The notes under the pieces: generated by a model | What the model was told of the DNA's origin: nothing | What the model saw: the letters and a program-made list of their open reading frames with translations, nothing else | The model's database searches: none | Position numbers and translations under genes: made by a program | Origin: Natranaerobius thermophilus JW/NM-WN-LF | GTDB taxonomy: Bacteria; Bacillota; Natranaerobiia; Natranaerobiales; Natranaerobiaceae | DNA: 64,000 nucleotides | NCBI RefSeq assembly: GCF_000020005.1 | Contig: NC_010718.1 | Span: 687,001 to 751,000, forward strand | Reading direction: 5' to 3' | Shown: positions 16,505 through 24,262 of the stretch, piece by piece | Numbering within the stretch: position 1 is the stretch's first letter | How the letters are laid out: every line of letters starts with the position of its first letter

Positions 16505-17131
16505 ATGGGTCAAGTACCAATTGTAGTCGATGGTATGACGGGTTCGGGAAAAACTACCCTGGTGAATCATTTGGCAAATGAGTTAAATTTGGAAGTTATG
16601 CCGGAAGAATTTCGTGATCCCTATAATCTCTTGTACAGATTTGCCGATGATGTTAAATGGTGTTATCCCATGCAGTTAAACTTTTTGATGACCAGGTATA
16701 TACAGTATACGGTGGCATCTGAACATGAAAATTATATTCTGGATAGAAGTATTTATAGTGATCCGGTTTATGCAAAACTTTATTACAATATGGGTTATTT
16801 AAGTGAAAAACAGTACGACAATTACTTAAACTTTTATGATAGCCTGGAAGAAGATATCAAGGAACCAAAATGCATGATAATTTTAAATTGTTCCTTTGAT
16901 GAGATTATGCGTCGGATAGTTGATAGAGGCAGATCTGACGAGTTGAAATTATCCAAAGAAGGTTACTGGTGGCCATTATACCAAGCATATCAAGAACATG
17001 TTGATAAACTATTAACACAACAAGATCATATGTCAACAAAAGTGATTAGAATAGACACGGAAGATATTGACTTGGCCAAAAGAGATGAACAATTATTTGA
17101 TATTTTAAATCTAGCAGAAACGGCTATTTAA
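16505..17131 (+). CDS. Deoxynucleoside-kinase-family enzyme, candidate adenosine-salvage kinase
   Basis: 208 residues. P-loop GMTGSGKTTL at 10-19, the DRSIYSD substrate/Mg motif and a basic lid RIVDRGRSDEL place it in the deoxyadenosine/deoxyguanosine kinase family. It uses ATP to phosphorylate a nucleoside. Its place between the betaine methyltransferases and the methionine-cycle genes is unusual. Each methylation yields S-adenosylhomocysteine, which AhcY splits to homocysteine and adenosine. A kinase returning adenosine to AMP would complete the cycle and pull AhcY forward. That role is inference; the family usually prefers deoxynucleosides. GGGGGAG precedes the ATG. Confidence 0.82.
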   Translation: MGQVPIVVDGMTGSGKTTLVNHLANELNLEVMPEEFRDPYNLLYRFADDVKWCYPMQLNFLMTRYIQYTVASEHENYILDRSIYSDPVYAKLYYNMGYLSEKQYDNYLNFYDSLEEDIKEPKCMIILNCSFDEIMRRIVDRGRSDELKLSKEGYWWPLYQAYQEHVDKLLTQQDHMSTKVIRIDTEDIDLAKRDEQLFDILNLAETAI

Positions 17132-17182
17132 GGATTCTTTCATCCCAAAAAAAGATGAGAATGTTATAAGGAGGCCAAAAAA

Positions 17183-18352
17183 GTGAGTTTACCGGAATAT
17201 GTAGGACCATGTGCATTCGGAATCAAGATGGGAGTTGTCTTACCGGGCTCGGATTTAAAGAGTATGATTAAAAGTGAAATTATGAAGATTAACAAAGATG
17301 GGCTATTAGAAGACAATGATGCTCTGTGTGTGACAGAATCAATAGTTGCTAGGGCCCAAGAGAATTATATTACTACTGAGGAAATAGCTGAAGAAGTCAC
17401 CGATAAATTAAATCTAAAGCCTAATGATACTTTGGGAGTGTTATTTCCAATTTTGAGTCGTAACAGATTTTCGCTAATTCTTGAAGGACTTGCCAAAGCA
17501 GTTCCCCGGGGAAAAATTATTGTTCAGCTTTCTCATCCTGACGATGAAGTAGGAAATCAATTAATCCCTCCAGAAAAGTCTCAAGCACTTATAGATAAAG
17601 GATACAATGTAATCAAAGCAGAAGAATTGGAAGAAGATTGTATACATCCTATTACGAATGTTAACTATCTTAAGTTATACCGAGATATTATCACAGAGCA
17701 GGGAGCAGAAGCAGAGTTATTTGTTTCTAATGATTACCGTGTGATATTGGATTACCATCCTCAAGGTGTGTTATGTGCTGATATCCACACCAGGGAAGAA
17801 CATAGGAGTAAACTAGAATCCAAGGTAATTACTTGTACTCTTCAAGATTTGTTTAATGATAGCAGCAAGGAATCTTGGTCAGAATGGGGATTATTAGGCA
17901 GCAATATGTCTTCGGATAACAAATTAAAACTTGCACCTTACAATGCAGATGAATTTGCCTGTGAACTACAAAAAGAAATTTTAGATGCAACCGGCAAAAA
18001 AATCGAAGTAATTATTGGAGGAGATGGTGCATACAAAGATCCTAGTAGTGGTATTTACGAGCTGGCCGATCCTAAACCGGCATTTGGAACTACTCCTGGA
18101 TTAAGACAACATATGAGAGAAGGAGTAAAATATAAATATCTCATCGACATGTATCATAATCAAGGGAAATCAGAAAAAGAGATCCAAGAAATTATTGCTA
18201 AAGAATCTGAAAAGAAAAAAGGTAAAAATCACGAGATAGAAACTGAAGGGACAACACCCAGGAAAATAGAAGACATCCTAGCAAGCCTGGCCGATTTGGT
18301 CAGTGGTTCAGCAGATGCCGGAACACCTGTTATTCTAATCAAAAGTATTTAA
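17183..18352 (+). CDS. CofE-like (coenzyme F420-0 gamma-glutamyl ligase family) protein
   Basis: 389 residues. The N-terminal two thirds resemble the CofE/F420-0:L-glutamate ligase superfamily (ALCVTESIVARAQ, LSRNRFSLILEGLAKA, IIGGDGAYKDPSSGIYEL). In that superfamily a carboxylate is activated with GTP and joined to glutamate. The C-terminal 70 residues are charged and lysine/glutamate rich. No other F420 genes (cofC, cofD, cofGH) are visible. Here it sits in a one-carbon/methyl-cycle operon, so glutamylation of another molecule, for example a folate, is imaginable but unproven. GTG start with AAGGAGG. A strong terminator follows, so it ends the first transcript of the island. Confidence 0.7.
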   Translation: MSLPEYVGPCAFGIKMGVVLPGSDLKSMIKSEIMKINKDGLLEDNDALCVTESIVARAQENYITTEEIAEEVTDKLNLKPNDTLGVLFPILSRNRFSLILEGLAKAVPRGKIIVQLSHPDDEVGNQLIPPEKSQALIDKGYNVIKAEELEEDCIHPITNVNYLKLYRDIITEQGAEAELFVSNDYRVILDYHPQGVLCADIHTREEHRSKLESKVITCTLQDLFNDSSKESWSEWGLLGSNMSSDNKLKLAPYNADEFACELQKEILDATGKKIEVIIGGDGAYKDPSSGIYELADPKPAFGTTPGLRQHMREGVKYKYLIDMYHNQGKSEKEIQEIIAKESEKKKGKNHEIETEGTTPRKIEDILASLADLVSGSADAGTPVILIKSI

Positions 18353-18353
18353 A

Positions 18354-18383
18354 AACCTCCGGCCGGCTTGGCCGGAGGTTTTT
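18354..18383 (+). terminator. Strong rho-independent terminator
   Basis: An 11-bp GC-rich stem (AACCTCCGGCC/GGCCGGAGGTT), 5-base loop and T-run directly after the CofE-like gene. It separates the betaine methyltransferase half of the island from the metF/metH half. A TATAAT at 18398-18403 downstream may belong to a new promoter, but no good -35 is seen. Confidence 0.92.
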
Positions 18384-18441
18384 ACAAATGGTGTTACTAT
18401 AATTTCGAGATTAAACAAATAATAAAAAGGAGCTGTCCCAA

Positions 18442-19086
18442 TTGATTCAGATTAGCGATAAAGCTAAAATAGTTCCATTATATTCTGCAGTAATTAGGAG
18501 ATTTAAAGCCTTATCTCATAAGTATGATGTCAGTTCTGAAATGGATATTTTTTATCAACAAAAGTTTCTAGATGAATTTTTTTCCTGGCAAAAAGAATGT
18601 TTAAATTACGCAGATCCAAGTCTAGAGCTAAGAATCTTTGAAGCTGATAAACTGCCTAAAATCATTACCAGTAATTACGGGTATAATAAATTTGTTGTTT
18701 TTGCTACAACATTGGGGTTGCAAGCAGATCAACTTATTAATAAGAGTGCACAAACCGGTGAAGTATTTAAAAGTTATTTTATTGACTCCTGGTATTCGGA
18801 GAGTGTGGAAATCATTAACAGGCATGTGGAGAAATTAGTAAATACTCACTTAGATAAATGTGGTCGGAGGTTTTCTCCAGGCTTTAAGGATATTGACATT
18901 ACTGTTAATTATCAGCTGGGAAAAATGGCAAATTTCACTAATATAACCGTTAATGAAAATAATGGCATTTTAAAGCCAAGAAAAAGTACTATTTGTCTAG
19001 TCGGTTTTAATGATATAGCAGTCAAGAATACCAAAAAGGGAAGGTGGTTTTTGTATGAAGATATCCGAAATTTTTTCGCAAAGTAA
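18442..19086 (+). CDS. Stand-alone methionine synthase reactivation (B12-dependent MetH activation) domain
   Basis: 214 residues. The sequence CGRRFSPGFKDIDITVNYQLGK followed by TVNENNGILKPRKSTICLVGF (split here by 10 residues) matches the C-terminal activation domain of cobalamin-dependent methionine synthase, which binds SAM and remethylates oxidised cob(II)alamin. The MetH encoded 900 bases later lacks exactly this domain, so the enzyme is split into two polypeptides, as in Thermotoga. TTG start with AAGGAG eight bases ahead. Its 3' end overlaps the start of metF by 32 bases, so translation is probably coupled. Confidence 0.82.
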   Translation: MIQISDKAKIVPLYSAVIRRFKALSHKYDVSSEMDIFYQQKFLDEFFSWQKECLNYADPSLELRIFEADKLPKIITSNYGYNKFVVFATTLGLQADQLINKSAQTGEVFKSYFIDSWYSESVEIINRHVEKLVNTHLDKCGRRFSPGFKDIDITVNYQLGKMANFTNITVNENNGILKPRKSTICLVGFNDIAVKNTKKGRWFLYEDIRNFFAK

Positions 19087-19972
19087 CGGACCTGTTGTCT
19101 CCTTTGAGATATTTCCGCCCAAAAGGAAAAAAAATCAATCAAAAGAGGATTTTGATTCTTTATTAAAAACAATTGATAATTTAGCTCGGTTAAAACCTGA
19201 TTTTATAAGTGTGACTTACGGAGCTGGCGGTACCAATAGTGATGGTAGCTTAGAAATTTCCGAATACGTTAAAAACAAAGGGATTACGTCTTTACCTCAC
19301 TTTACATCCATCGGTTATCCCGTTGAAGAGATTAATTCGTATTTAGGTACAATTTACAACAAGGGTTTTGAAAATATTTTGGCTTTAAGAGGAGATCTGC
19401 CGAAAAGTCCTTCAAAAGCAGACTTGGTTTGGAGAGATTTTTTACATGCAACTGATTTGATCAAGGTTATCTCAAGGGATTTTCCGAATTTCTGCATAGG
19501 GGGAGCCGCTTACCCCGAAGGTCATCAAGAATCTAGTTATGCAGGGCAGGATATCGAGATTATGAAAATCAAAGAAAAAATGGGTGTAAAGTTTTTCTTA
19601 ACCCAACTGTTTTTCAATAACGATAATTTCTTTAAATTTATGGAAAATGTCAGGAATAATGGGGTGGAATCTCCAGTTTCTGCAGGTGTCATGCCTTTGA
19701 TTAGTCCTAAATACGTGGACAAAATCATTGAATTATCAGGTGTAAAATTACCAAAAGAATTAGAAAATGCTTTGGAAAATTACAGGGATGATGAAGTAGA
19801 ATTTAGAAAAAGATCCTTAGATTATTGTGTTAGACAGGTGAACGATTTATTTGAAAGAGGTGTGGATGGAGTGCATCTCTATACGATGAATCGCCATGAA
19901 GCTGTTGAAGAAATTCTTGACCAAGTTGATTCAAATGTAAACAGGGAGGTGGAACTATCAAAACAGACTTGA
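19055..19972 (+). CDS. metF: Methylenetetrahydrofolate reductase
   Basis: 305 residues. Reduces 5,10-methylene-tetrahydrofolate to 5-methyl-tetrahydrofolate, the methyl donor for MetH. Family motifs are VVSFEIFPPKRKKNQ, FISVTYGAGGTNSDGSLEIS, LALRGDLP and KFFLTQLFFNNDNFFKF, with the C-terminal GVHLYTMNR. The length is normal for a flavin-containing bacterial MetF. The ATG start overlaps the reactivation-domain gene, and its stop overlaps the start of metH. Confidence 0.94.
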   Translation: MKISEIFSQSNGPVVSFEIFPPKRKKNQSKEDFDSLLKTIDNLARLKPDFISVTYGAGGTNSDGSLEISEYVKNKGITSLPHFTSIGYPVEEINSYLGTIYNKGFENILALRGDLPKSPSKADLVWRDFLHATDLIKVISRDFPNFCIGGAAYPEGHQESSYAGQDIEIMKIKEKMGVKFFLTQLFFNNDNFFKFMENVRNNGVESPVSAGVMPLISPKYVDKIIELSGVKLPKELENALENYRDDEVEFRKRSLDYCVRQVNDLFERGVDGVHLYTMNRHEAVEEILDQVDSNVNREVELSKQT

Positions 19973-22350
19973 AACTAAAAGATCAACTAGTTAATAAAAC
20001 TTTGGAGAAGTTACTCTTTCTCGATGGCTCCTATGGTACAGAACTACAAAGAAGAGGTTTTGAAGGCAATGCGGAAATTTTAAATTTACAAGATCAGGAT
20101 TTGGTAAAAAATGTGCATTATGATTATGCCTCAGCTGGTGCTGATTTAATTTTAACAAACACTTTTGGTGGTAATAGATTAAAATTGAAAGATGCCGGAT
20201 ATGAGGATAAAGTTGCAGAAATTAATAGCAGAGGTGTTGAGCTGGCCAAGGAGTCAGCTGAAAATATTGATAGAGATGTTTTGGTAGTAGGTGATATATC
20301 ATCTACCGGTCGATTTATCGAGCCCGTAGGTGATTTGTCCTTTACAAAAGCTCAACAAGTATTCCAGGAACAAGGTCGTTATTTGATAGAAAGTGGAGTT
20401 GATCTAATAAAAATTGAAACAATGACGGATATTAAAGAGCTAAAAGCTGCTATATTAGGGATACGTTCAATAGATGAGGATTTACCCCTGATAGTTAGTA
20501 TGAGTTTTGAACAAGATGGTAAAACAATTACTGGTACATCTGTACCATCTTACGTCACTTTAATGAATGATCTACCTGTGGATATTATTGGTTTGAACTG
20601 TGGAGTCAAATCGAAAGATATGTTGGATCTTGTCAAACAGGCTTCTTACTATTCACTCAAACCACTTAGCATTTCTCCTAATGCAGGAGATCCGGACTTA
20701 GATCTGAGTTATAGTGAAGATCCTCAAGAATTTTCATTTTATCTTGATGCCATTTCTGATTTAGATATGGTAGCTATTGTAGGAGGGTGTTGTGGTACCA
20801 CACCCGAATATGTTGACAATTATTGTTCTAAATTAAAAGGCAAGGAAAAGTCCCGCAAGTTATTGCAACAATCTCAAATCCACAAAGATATACCAACTTT
20901 GATATCATCAAGAACTTATCAACTTGATTTAGACAATAATTTTGTCAAAATTGGTGAACGAATTAATCCAGCCTCCAAGAAAAACTTTCAAGAAGAAATT
21001 AATAATAAAGATTTTTCAAGGATTTATGATGAAGCCTTTAGCCAGATGAATGAAGGTAGTGATGTGATTGATCTCAATTTAGGTGTGGAAGAGGACGTGG
21101 AACTAGAAGATGTGGAGACAATTGTCAACGGCTTGGATTCCCTTGGATGTAAACCATTATCTTTGGATATTCAGTCATCAGTACTCTTGGAAAAGGCACT
21201 ACAGGTTTATCCGGGTAGGCCGATAATTAATTCGTCATCCTGTGACAAAGAAGACTTGGATAATGCCATTGACTTAATGAAAAAATACGGCGGAGTTTTA
21301 GTCTTGCTTGCTATGTCAGGTACTCCTAAAAAAACAATTCAAAAGCGATTGGATGAATTGAAATATGGCCTAGAATATTTAGAATCAAAAGGTATTGATG
21401 AAAGCAGGATTATGGTAGATCCCTTGGTTTTACCGGTGGGTACTGAACATGACCCAAAAACTACTTTGGAGCTGATCAAAATTATTTCCCAGGAAATGGA
21501 GTGCAAGACAACTCTAGGCTTATCAAATTTAAGTCATGGATTGCCCGATAGACCCCAACTGAACTCTGCCTTTGTTTCCATGGCAATTTATAATGGATTA
21601 GACAGCGCTATTATGGATACTTCAGATCAACTGGTAACCCAGACTGTGGAAAAATCACTGATGTTAATGGGTAAAGAAACAATTTGGGAAGATGTAGCAA
21701 TCGATACTGAAGATCAGATGGTAAAAGACATTTTGACAGGCAATTCCGACAAAGTATTAACACAGGTGAAATCTTATTTAAAGGATATGACTCCTTTGGA
21801 AGTGAGTCAGCAACTGCTGGGAAAAGCTATGAAAGAGATTGGTGATTTATACAACGATAAAAGTATCTACTTACCCCAGTTGTTATTGTCAGCAGAAACA
21901 GTGCAACCTTCCTTTGACTACTTAAATAAACTTGTAGGGGAGCACCAAGAAGATAGTAAAGGAAAAATTATGTTAGCTACCGTGGAAGGTGATGTACATG
22001 ACATAGGCAAAAAAATTGTAGGAACTATATTGAAAAGCGGAGGATTTGAGATATATGACTTAGGTGTTGATCTTCCAGCTAATGAAATTGTAGCAGAAGT
22101 CAAAGATATCAAACCAGATATCCTGGGTTTATCGGCCATGATGACTAGCACAATTAAAAAAATTGCAGAAGTCACAGAACAGCTTCAAGCTGAAGGAATT
22201 GATGTAAAGGTGATCGGAGGAGGCGCTTCTCTAAATCCTGAACTAGCCCAAAAGTTTGGTTGTCATGCTTATGCCAAGGATGCACATGAAGCGTTAACCA
22301 AATGTGAACAATTAATGACTGGTGAAAAAGCTTTGTCTAATGAGAGGTGA
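19957..22350 (+). CDS. metH: Cobalamin-dependent methionine synthase lacking the reactivation domain; apparent AUC start
   Basis: About 797 residues. Domain 1 (1-300) is the zinc homocysteine-binding barrel: FLDGSYGTELQRRG, GLNCGVKS and VGGCCGTTPEY give the three Cys ligands. Domain 2 (about 310-580) is the methyltetrahydrofolate barrel (KIGERINPASKKNF, DLNLGVEED). Domain 3 (about 600-790) is the B12 cap and Rossmann domain with EGDVHDIGKKIVG, whose His is the cobalt ligand motif DxHxxG. The activation domain is encoded separately upstream. GGGAGG at 19944-19949 points to ATC 19957 (7-base spacing); the only usual codon, TTG 19969, is 19 bases away. It overlaps metF and has the island's second apparent AUC start. 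Confidence 0.92.
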   Translation: MKTDLKLKDQLVNKTLEKLLFLDGSYGTELQRRGFEGNAEILNLQDQDLVKNVHYDYASAGADLILTNTFGGNRLKLKDAGYEDKVAEINSRGVELAKESAENIDRDVLVVGDISSTGRFIEPVGDLSFTKAQQVFQEQGRYLIESGVDLIKIETMTDIKELKAAILGIRSIDEDLPLIVSMSFEQDGKTITGTSVPSYVTLMNDLPVDIIGLNCGVKSKDMLDLVKQASYYSLKPLSISPNAGDPDLDLSYSEDPQEFSFYLDAISDLDMVAIVGGCCGTTPEYVDNYCSKLKGKEKSRKLLQQSQIHKDIPTLISSRTYQLDLDNNFVKIGERINPASKKNFQEEINNKDFSRIYDEAFSQMNEGSDVIDLNLGVEEDVELEDVETIVNGLDSLGCKPLSLDIQSSVLLEKALQVYPGRPIINSSSCDKEDLDNAIDLMKKYGGVLVLLAMSGTPKKTIQKRLDELKYGLEYLESKGIDESRIMVDPLVLPVGTEHDPKTTLELIKIISQEMECKTTLGLSNLSHGLPDRPQLNSAFVSMAIYNGLDSAIMDTSDQLVTQTVEKSLMLMGKETIWEDVAIDTEDQMVKDILTGNSDKVLTQVKSYLKDMTPLEVSQQLLGKAMKEIGDLYNDKSIYLPQLLLSAETVQPSFDYLNKLVGEHQEDSKGKIMLATVEGDVHDIGKKIVGTILKSGGFEIYDLGVDLPANEIVAEVKDIKPDILGLSAMMTSTIKKIAEVTEQLQAEGIDVKVIGGGASLNPELAQKFGCHAYAKDAHEALTKCEQLMTGEKALSNER

Positions 22351-22359
22351 GGTGAAGAG

Positions 22360-22938
22360 ATGGCTAATTTAACCTCACGTGATAGAGATGTATTGAAAGA
22401 TTTACATCACTTTCGGGGATTGTTCTCAGAAGCTGTCAAAAAAAGACATTTTAAAAACAAAAATTACGCCTTTGAAAGATTAAGCGATTTATATAACGCC
22501 AGGTATTTAAACAAAGAAAGATATTATATAGCAACTGAGACCAGTGCTCGCAAGATGGGGACCCTTTATTATTTAACAGAAAAAGGTGCCGATGCAATTG
22601 ATGCTAGCTTTTATCGAGTTTCAGCAAATAAAGGTTATTTAAAAAAACAATATATATTAAGTAAGATCTATGAAAAGTATGATATTCAAAAGCTAGATTC
22701 GCCTGTGACCAGTTTTATATATCAAGATAAGCAGTTTTACATAGTAGCTAATCTAGAAGGGGCTGCCTCTTTGCAAGAGCTTATTAAAAAAATGCAGAAA
22801 AACACTCAAAGAAAACATTTTATAATTACAAAAAGACTGCCTGAATCTATGCCGGATCTTGAAGCTGATGTGCAAGTGATAATATGGAATGATAATGAAG
22901 AACTGATAGCAAAGATAGACTATATCTTGGACAGTTAA
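22360..22938 (+). CDS. Replication-relaxation-like winged-helix protein
   Basis: 192 residues. The N-terminal about 85 residues look like a winged-helix DNA-binding fold (TSRDRDVLKDLHHFRGLFSE, then FERLSDLYNARYLNKERYYI and a LYYLTEKGADAI wing-like end). This layout is typical of proteins annotated as replication-relaxation family. The C-terminal half is charged and unassigned. It begins nine bases after metH with GAGGTGAGGTG as ribosome site, so it is co-transcribed and could regulate the operon; that is a guess. Followed by a bidirectional terminator. Confidence 0.6.
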   Translation: MANLTSRDRDVLKDLHHFRGLFSEAVKKRHFKNKNYAFERLSDLYNARYLNKERYYIATETSARKMGTLYYLTEKGADAIDASFYRVSANKGYLKKQYILSKIYEKYDIQKLDSPVTSFIYQDKQFYIVANLEGAASLQELIKKMQKNTQRKHFIITKRLPESMPDLEADVQVIIWNDNEELIAKIDYILDS

Positions 22939-22942
22939 TTAT

Positions 22943-22986
22943 AAATTCCCGGGTGACATTTTTGAACTTAACCCGGGAATTTTTTA
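22943..22986. terminator. Bidirectional terminator between the metH operon and plsY
   Basis: A 12-bp stem AAATTCCCGGGT/ACCCGGGAATTT with T-rich sequence on both sides. One arm contains the last codons and stop of plsY. Confidence 0.9.
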
Positions 22987-23528
22987 ATATCCGGAAAATA
23001 TTTAATAAATAATACCATGGCCCAAACTAATGAAACCAGTAGAATAGAAGAGCTTTCAAATAAAACTGTGGTACTAATGGGAAGAATCCAGACTCCAAAA
23101 GCTACAGCTTTGCTAGCGTTTTTGTTAAATAAAAACAGAAAAATTATTATTACACAGAGTAATATAAATAAAGCCGACAAGGATATAGCAACTAAAGACC
23201 CAACAGTTGATGCAAATCCTTTACCTCCCTTGAATTTCATAAAAATTGGCCAATTGTGTCCAATAGCGGCCAAAATACCAAATACAAATAAATACTCGTA
23301 TGGTAACCCCAAAATTAAAGGGGGAAGTACTGCTAAAAAGCCTTTTAACATATCAGAAATTAGTGTTAAAATACCAGGTATAGTTCCTGCATTCCTTAGG
23401 GTATTTAAAGCCCCAGGGTTTTTACTACCAAGACGGGTTATATCTTCTCCAATACTTATTTTAGTCCAAAGTTGTGCCGAGGGAAATGCACCTATGAGAT
23501 AAGCAACAATTCCCCAAAGTATAGACAT
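22968..23528 (-). CDS. plsY: Acyl-phosphate glycerol-3-phosphate acyltransferase
   Basis: About 186 residues with five or more membrane helices. PlsY transfers an acyl group from acyl phosphate to glycerol-3-phosphate in the first step of phospholipid synthesis. Family motifs are visible: YLIGAFPSAQLWTKI (usual GSIPxG-type loop), SKNPGALNTLRNAG and GHNWPIFMKFKGGKGFAST. The start is taken at the ATG ten bases after GGAGG rather than 13 codons upstream. Single gene, convergent with the metH operon. Confidence 0.9.
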   Translation of the reverse strand: MSILWGIVAYLIGAFPSAQLWTKISIGEDITRLGSKNPGALNTLRNAGTIPGILTLISDMLKGFLAVLPPLILGLPYEYLFVFGILAAIGHNWPIFMKFKGGKGFASTVGSLVAISLSALFILLCVIIIFLFLFNKNASKAVAFGVWILPISTTVLFESSSILLVSLVWAMVLFIKYFPDIKKFPG

Positions 23529-23662
23529 GAATGACAAACCTCCACAAAAATAATATAATTTATACAATGGATATTAGCTTTTGATTAATTATAACACTGA
23601 ATGAGTTTTTAAGAAAAAGGGAATTGTATGAAAAAACAAGTATATTGGCTAGGAGGAGAAAA

Positions 23663-24226
23663 ATGGATGCTTTAGAGTTAATGACAACAGAACACAAATC
23701 TATAAAAGAACTGTTAAAATTACTAAGACAGAGCTGTCTTGAAATAATTAACGAGACAGGTAAGATAAATACTGACTTTTTTAAGAGGTCTTTAAACTTT
23801 ATTCGCAATTTTGCCGACAAACATCATCATGGAAAAGAGGAAGATATGTTATTTGAAATCATGAAAGAAGAAGGGGGAGATCTTGAGCATAATTTAATTA
23901 GTGGAATGGAAGCGGAACATAATCTAGGTAGACTATATGTGTCACAGTTAGAAGATGCTATTGCAGACTATGAACAGGGGCAATCTGAAGCGAAACTGGA
24001 TATTGTAGGTAATGTTATGGCCTATGTTTATTTACTAGAACGTCATATTGATAAAGAAGATGACACTTTATTTCAGTATGCTAAAAGAGCTTTATCTCAA
24101 GATAAGCTGAACCAGCTAACAGAACTTGTTCAGGAATATGAACAACAATCTGAAAACAAAGCCAGGCGTGATGAATTACTTTCTGAATTAGAAGGCCTAA
24201 AAACAAGTCCTGTTATACATAAGTAA
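23663..24226 (+). CDS. Hemerythrin-like (HHE) protein
   Basis: About 187 residues. His/Glu ligands of a four-helix hemerythrin bundle appear in order: TTEHKSIKEL, KHHHGKEEDMLF, EAEHNLGRLY and ERHIDKEDDTLF. Such non-haem diiron proteins bind oxygen or sense or repair NO damage; in anaerobes they often protect against oxygen. AGGAGGAG five bases before the ATG decides the start, 39 bases after an earlier in-frame candidate. Followed after 36 bases by an MFS transporter, possibly co-transcribed. Confidence 0.85.
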   Translation: MDALELMTTEHKSIKELLKLLRQSCLEIINETGKINTDFFKRSLNFIRNFADKHHHGKEEDMLFEIMKEEGGDLEHNLISGMEAEHNLGRLYVSQLEDAIADYEQGQSEAKLDIVGNVMAYVYLLERHIDKEDDTLFQYAKRALSQDKLNQLTELVQEYEQQSENKARRDELLSELEGLKTSPVIHK

Positions 24227-24262
24227 TGTTATCAGTAATTGTCAGAAAATAGAGGTGATTGA

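Noticed and set aside
23017-23502. 161-residue plus-strand reading frame
   Set aside because: It is the antisense of plsY, which has clear family motifs and a ribosome site.
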